7,001 nt of DNA, from assembly GCA_903883985.1 (NCBI GenBank), contig CAISDD010000239.1:1-7001 (forward strand), in the 5' to 3' direction. The position numbers and the translations under genes are program-made. Below the pieces are notes generated by a model. It saw nothing but the letters and a program-made list of their open reading frames with translations, made no database searches and was not told the origin of the DNA. This stretch comes from an uncultured Pseudomonadota bacterium (GTDB lineage Bacteria; Pseudomonadota; Gammaproteobacteria; Burkholderiales; Thiobacillaceae). Of this stretch, positions 4,114 to 7,001 are shown in pieces (position 1 is the stretch's first letter; each line of letters begins with the position of its first letter).

Positions 4114-5007
4114 CTACCAGTCACGATAGGGTATTTGGCAGTACGTCAAGCCATTTCTCGGGTTGGCGCCATACTTCGAAAGGTATCGAGACAGAGACGA
4201 CATGGACTGACTGACATTAGGAGTTGGCCCAAGGAATACGTGCTCAATTGCAAGTGCTCGATCTTCTGTCTGAGGCAGGTCAAATAGTATGTATGGCATT
4301 AGCATTGAGCGGCCATCCCTATAGCAAATGGGCGCTTCAACGTAATTGGACGTAATGGGGGAGACGACGCGCCACTCCTCTTCCTCCTTGAATGCTGGAT
4401 GCTTTAGCAATGCAGCAACCCCAAGAAGGTCTCCTTCGATTTCTTCAAATACATCGTGGAACGAGTTTGATGGGTGCCGTTTGGATGGGTCCAGGTTTTC
4501 TCCCCGTTGCTCGGCCAACGATTCAACCGCACTGAGAATGCTTCTGGCGATCTCTTGTTGTTCTCTCAGTTCGTATCGACAGCGCCCCATGCCGAAGGAT
4601 TGCTCATCACAACATTTCCGCAATACGTCTGGGAGAAACCCAATGCTTACACCCTGACTTTTAGGGGTATAGCCACGCCATTGGCTCAAGATGTTGCCGT
4701 TCGCAGTAAAGGAGGCCACAAATTGCATGTGTCCGTTTGTCAGTCGGTCGGAAACCCACTCCCGAAATTGGTCGAGAAGGACGGTCGGCGCACCCTGCTG
4801 CTGTATACGATGCGCAATCTCTGGCCGAAGCACGTTAGCGGTATGAGCCATTTCGGCGGCGTCGTTAAAGAATCTGATGTCCGTCGCGTATAGGGATTTG
4901 CTGTTCACAATTCCCATCAAGCCCGACAACGACGTGTAGTGATAGAGTGCCCGACTAGGACGCTCTGCGTACATCTCAAAGAGTTCTTTGGCTAAGGGGC
5001 TATACAT
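4114..5007 (-). CDS. DUF2971 family protein
   Basis: This 297-residue protein is read from ATG 5007; a GTG at 5025 would add six residues. Family features are visible: LYHYTSLSGLMGIVNSKSLY with ATDIRFFND (about residues 21-48), FVASFTANGNILSQWRGY and GVSIGF (about 97-124), an acidic-basic FKEEEEWRVVSP (about 206-217) and HVFLGP near residue 257. DUF2971 proteins are widespread, have no agreed biochemical function and often lie in prophages, islands and defence-rich regions. The N-terminal HYTS...GI motif superficially resembles the start of ADP-ribosyltransferase-type folds such as DarT; that link is my speculation. The start overlaps the last codons of the endonuclease gene by 8 bases, so the two are translationally coupled. 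An attC-like site follows the stop directly. GC content is visibly lower than in the phage operon, consistent with separate acquisition. Confidence 0.8.
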   Translation of the reverse strand: MYSPLAKELFEMYAERPSRALYHYTSLSGLMGIVNSKSLYATDIRFFNDAAEMAHTANVLRPEIAHRIQQQGAPTVLLDQFREWVSDRLTNGHMQFVASFTANGNILSQWRGYTPKSQGVSIGFLPDVLRKCCDEQSFGMGRCRYELREQQEIARSILSAVESLAEQRGENLDPSKRHPSNSFHDVFEEIEGDLLGVAALLKHPAFKEEEEWRVVSPITSNYVEAPICYRDGRSMLMPYILFDLPQTEDRALAIEHVFLGPTPNVSQSMSSLSRYLSKYGANPRNGLTYCQIPYRDW

Positions 5008-5821
5008 GAGGCCAACTTTTGCCACTTCTAATGTTGTTGATCTGAGAGCGACTGATCCCGTAAATTTTCACAAGGTCCTTCGTTTTGGCGGAGCTTTGCT
5101 TAATGGCGCGTGCCTGATCCTCTGTTAATTTGCCGCCCTTACCTAACAAAGATTTCGAGATCGCCTCGCGTTGTTCATCGGTTCTCTTTTTGCCACGATT
5201 AGACTCAGCAGCGCGCGCGGAATCCTCTGGCTTTCTGGGGATGCCTCTACGGCTATTTGATATTTTGGCTTTGGTCTCCTCAGAAAGCGTCACCCCACTG
5301 CGAGGCGAAACGCGACCGCGCAAGGAAGTGGAGAGATTGGATATGTGTGCTTCCGTAAACTTAATGCCCTTGCGACCCTCTGAAATGGCCTTAGCAACAT
5401 CCTCTGGCCGTGTGTAGCCGGTTGGCCTTGGGTTCTCTTTCCAATGTTTTAAATTCAATTGCCGTAAAAGCTGCTTGGTTTCTTCGCGCCTTTTGATTCC
5501 GAGCACTGACCCTGCTACGGGTGCCATGTTGAATTCGGGACTGAGTTGGGAGATCCAATAGTTCTCACGGGCGATCCGAGTCTCTTCGTTGACAAGATCG
5601 AGAACTTCCAAAATCAAGAACGAAAAAGTGTCGGCTCCGTATTTTTTCCAGGCTCGCGCCAAATGAATGTTCGGATGCTTGCCAATAGCTAGACGTTGAC
5701 GGTGCTCAGCCCATCTTTTTTTGAAACTTTGAGCTGTGGAACCAACGTAGCAGCGGCCGTCTGCCAAATAGATGGCGTAGATACCGCTTAAGCGTTCAGG
5801 CAAGACGTGGCCTCTCCTCAC
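5000..5821 (-). CDS. GIY-YIG homing-type endonuclease with NUMOD repeats
   Basis: This 273-residue ORF starts at GTG 5821. The N-terminal nuclease domain (residues 10-100) has GIY (13-15), YVG (25-27), a conserved Arg in KKRWAEH (Arg36), Glu86 in ARENYWI and Asn98 in FNM, so all expected catalytic positions are present. Residues 105-228 contain several NUMOD3-like DNA-binding repeats, recognisable as SEETKAKISNSRRG, TDEQREAISKSLLG and similar units spaced about 30-40 residues. The C-terminus (230-273) resembles the NUMOD/helix-turn-helix end of free-standing homing enzymes: LTEDQARAI, then YGISRSQINNIRSGKSW. Such enzymes nick or cut a specific DNA target and spread by repair (Seg-type when not within an intron). 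It overlaps the upstream small ORF by 26 bases and the downstream DUF2971 gene by 8, which is uncommon for a parasitic endonuclease gene and suggests co-expression. No intron or intein boundary is visible. Confidence 0.88.
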   Translation of the reverse strand: MRRGHVLPERLSGIYAIYLADGRCYVGSTAQSFKKRWAEHRQRLAIGKHPNIHLARAWKKYGADTFSFLILEVLDLVNEETRIARENYWISQLSPEFNMAPVAGSVLGIKRREETKQLLRQLNLKHWKENPRPTGYTRPEDVAKAISEGRKGIKFTEAHISNLSTSLRGRVSPRSGVTLSEETKAKISNSRRGIPRKPEDSARAAESNRGKKRTDEQREAISKSLLGKGGKLTEDQARAIKQSSAKTKDLVKIYGISRSQINNIRSGKSWPHV

Positions 5822-6002
5822 CGAGGTGCCATGCTTCTCGAAACGTTGCGAACAGGCTGCCCAACTCGGCGGCCAGTCGTCTCATGTTCTCGTGGTCGTA
5901 GTCGGCACGGCCTTCAATGATTGCCCGCATACTGGCTTCGTACTCAGCCGCCGCGCTTTTCCAAGCCATGTAGGCGTCAAGCTTGTTCTGGTCTATTGGC
6001 AT
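5796..6002 (-). CDS. Small unknown protein heading the endonuclease-DUF2971 operon
   Basis: The ORF is open from 6068, but ATG 6002 is preferred because a strong GGGAGGA Shine-Dalgarno lies just upstream and the preceding 22 residues have no protein-like pattern. The 68-residue product is mostly helical: IDQNKLDAYMAWKSAAAEYE, ASMRAIIEGRADYDHENMRR and LAAELGSLFATFREAWHLGE. It resembles small helical proteins of unknown function found in gene cassettes and islands, by general look only. Its end overlaps the GTG start of the endonuclease by 26 bases. It could be a regulator or antitoxin-like partner, but nothing in the sequence proves this. Confidence 0.6.
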   Translation of the reverse strand: MPIDQNKLDAYMAWKSAAAEYEASMRAIIEGRADYDHENMRRLAAELGSLFATFREAWHLGEERPRLA

Positions 6003-6005
6003 ACT

Positions 6006-6012
6006 TCCTCCC
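6006..6012 (-). promoter_or_regulatory. Ribosome binding site deciding the start at 6002
   Basis: On the minus strand GGGAGGA is followed by AGT and ATG. It is the best Shine-Dalgarno match on this strand and supports ATG 6002 over the upstream in-frame ATG 6068. The spacing is rather short. Confidence 0.65.
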
Positions 6013-6179
6013 AGTAGTCCTGAGTGTGCATAGTTGGTATCTCGACTCCGAATACCCGTAGGGTTCATGTCAGCAACACCCTAGAGGTAACTTGCCACTG
6101 CGGCATCCTGCCACTATTCACATGGGATGGCAATCTAGACGTCCGGTCCTGGCCGAACCCGGCCTCTTGCTTCGAAAGA

Positions 6180-6202
6180 CCCCCGTCTAGGTAACACGGG
6201 GG
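6180..6202 (-). terminator. Possible weak terminator hairpin
   Basis: CCCCCGT and ACGGGGG form a perfect 7-bp GC-rich stem with a 9-base loop. Read on the minus strand it is followed by TCTTTC, a poor U tract. It could end transcripts coming from the ABC exporter about 320 bases upstream, shielding the accessory operon. The weak tract keeps confidence low. Confidence 0.3.
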
Positions 6203-6243
6203 GGCTATAGATACAAGACGGTAAGAAGCCTACACCCAGACGA

Positions 6244-6296
6244 TGCCAATGGCAAAAATGGCCACGGCCAGCTTGGGCTGAGGCCGAGCATTGGCA
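6244..6296. repeat. Nested inverted repeat
   Basis: The outer arms TGCCAAT (6244-6250) and ATTGGCA (6290-6296) are perfect complements. Inside them CGGCC-AGC and GCT-GA-GGCCG (6265-6286) form a second hairpin with a 4-base loop. This could be a structured RNA, a recombination-site relic or a chance structure. Confidence 0.45.
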
Positions 6297-6309
6297 CTTC
6301 TTAGGACCG

Positions 6310-6348
6310 GCCGTTCGTAGTGGGCTGCTTTATTGGTTCGCGAACGGC
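6310..6348. repeat. 8-bp inverted repeat
   Basis: GCCGTTCG (6310-6317) and CGAACGGC (6341-6348) are perfect reverse complements 23 bases apart; the right arm overlaps the palindrome TTCGCGAA. The role is unknown. Confidence 0.5.
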
Positions 6349-6524
6349 AGTTGAGGTCGAACTCCGGACCGAATGCCGGTGGAGTCGAAGGTCTCCTTCG
6401 GCAGGAGATAGCTGCCGTTTAACTTGCTGCGTTTCCGACATACCCGGTGTCTGCGCGAGCGAAACAGGTCAAGGCATTGCTGTCACACCCCGATCAGGTA
6501 AAGATTTTTCGGCCGAAGCCGCGG

Positions 6525-7001
<477 letters not shown>

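Larger units (their letters stand above)
6013..6524. other. Gene-free region with several hairpins between accessory genes and ABC exporter
   Basis: About 510 bases without a credible gene on either strand. The only long frame is on the + strand, overlaps the ABC exporter antisense and lacks protein-like composition. The stretch contains separate inverted repeats at 6180-6202, 6244-6296, 6310-6348 and a tight CGAAGG/CCTTCG hairpin with a 3-base loop at 6386-6400. It probably holds the promoter of the minus-strand accessory operon and the 3' end of the ABC exporter transcript. No tRNA, intI or second dif-like site was found in it. Confidence 0.5.

Noticed and set aside
4474..4893. + strand ORF inside the DUF2971 gene
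   Set aside because: Antisense shadow of a recognised family, with no start signal or known domain.
6003..6068. N-terminal extension of the small ORF to ATG 6068
   Set aside because: The strong ribosome site sits inside this extension directly before ATG 6002, and the extra residues show no pattern.

Overview
The window looks like a junction between a small, GC-rich prophage and an accessory stretch of a high-GC proteobacterial chromosome, most likely gammaproteobacterial. This rests on the ABC exporter at the right edge, a YggL-type ribosome-binding protein and a recognisable Xer/dif-like site. No rRNA, tRNA, CRISPR array or transposase is visible, and the species cannot be named from this sequence.

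Region 1 (1-2904, + strand) is one tightly packed late operon of a phage. It holds the C-terminus of a glycine-rich protein, a membrane-anchored lambda-R-type (GH104) lytic transglycosylase, three very small single-span membrane proteins, a two-span holin-like protein, two small helical or membrane proteins and a 23-residue polybasic peptide. Most successive genes overlap by 1-4 bases (ATGA, GTGA, TGATG, TAATG), and the operon ends at a strong intrinsic terminator. The string of tiny membrane proteins around an anchored transglycosylase suggests a tailless, membrane-containing (or other small icosahedral) phage rather than an ordinary tailed-phage lysis cassette. No capsid, packaging or replication gene is in view, so this stays an inference.

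Region 2 (2903-3440) has one convergent phage-type ORF on the minus strand. Its start codon lies inside a 9-bp inverted repeat. It is followed by a 28-bp dif-like sequence at 3380-3407 with two recognisable Xer arms and a 6-bp centre. This is a good candidate for the att junction of an element integrated by the host XerCD recombinases.

Region 3 (3440-6002, minus strand) is visibly lower in GC than the phage part. In transcription order it holds a 68-residue unknown protein, a GIY-YIG/NUMOD homing-type endonuclease and a DUF2971 protein, all with overlapping ends. A 63-bp hairpin resembling an integron attC site follows directly after the DUF2971 stop codon. Next come a gene-free spacer and a YggL (DUF469) homologue. 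The pattern resembles gene cassettes or another small accessory island, without a visible integron integrase.

Region 4 (6003-7001) is a gene-free stretch with several hairpins, then the C-terminal half of the nucleotide-binding domain of an MsbA-like ABC exporter, which runs off the right edge and is probably resident chromosome.
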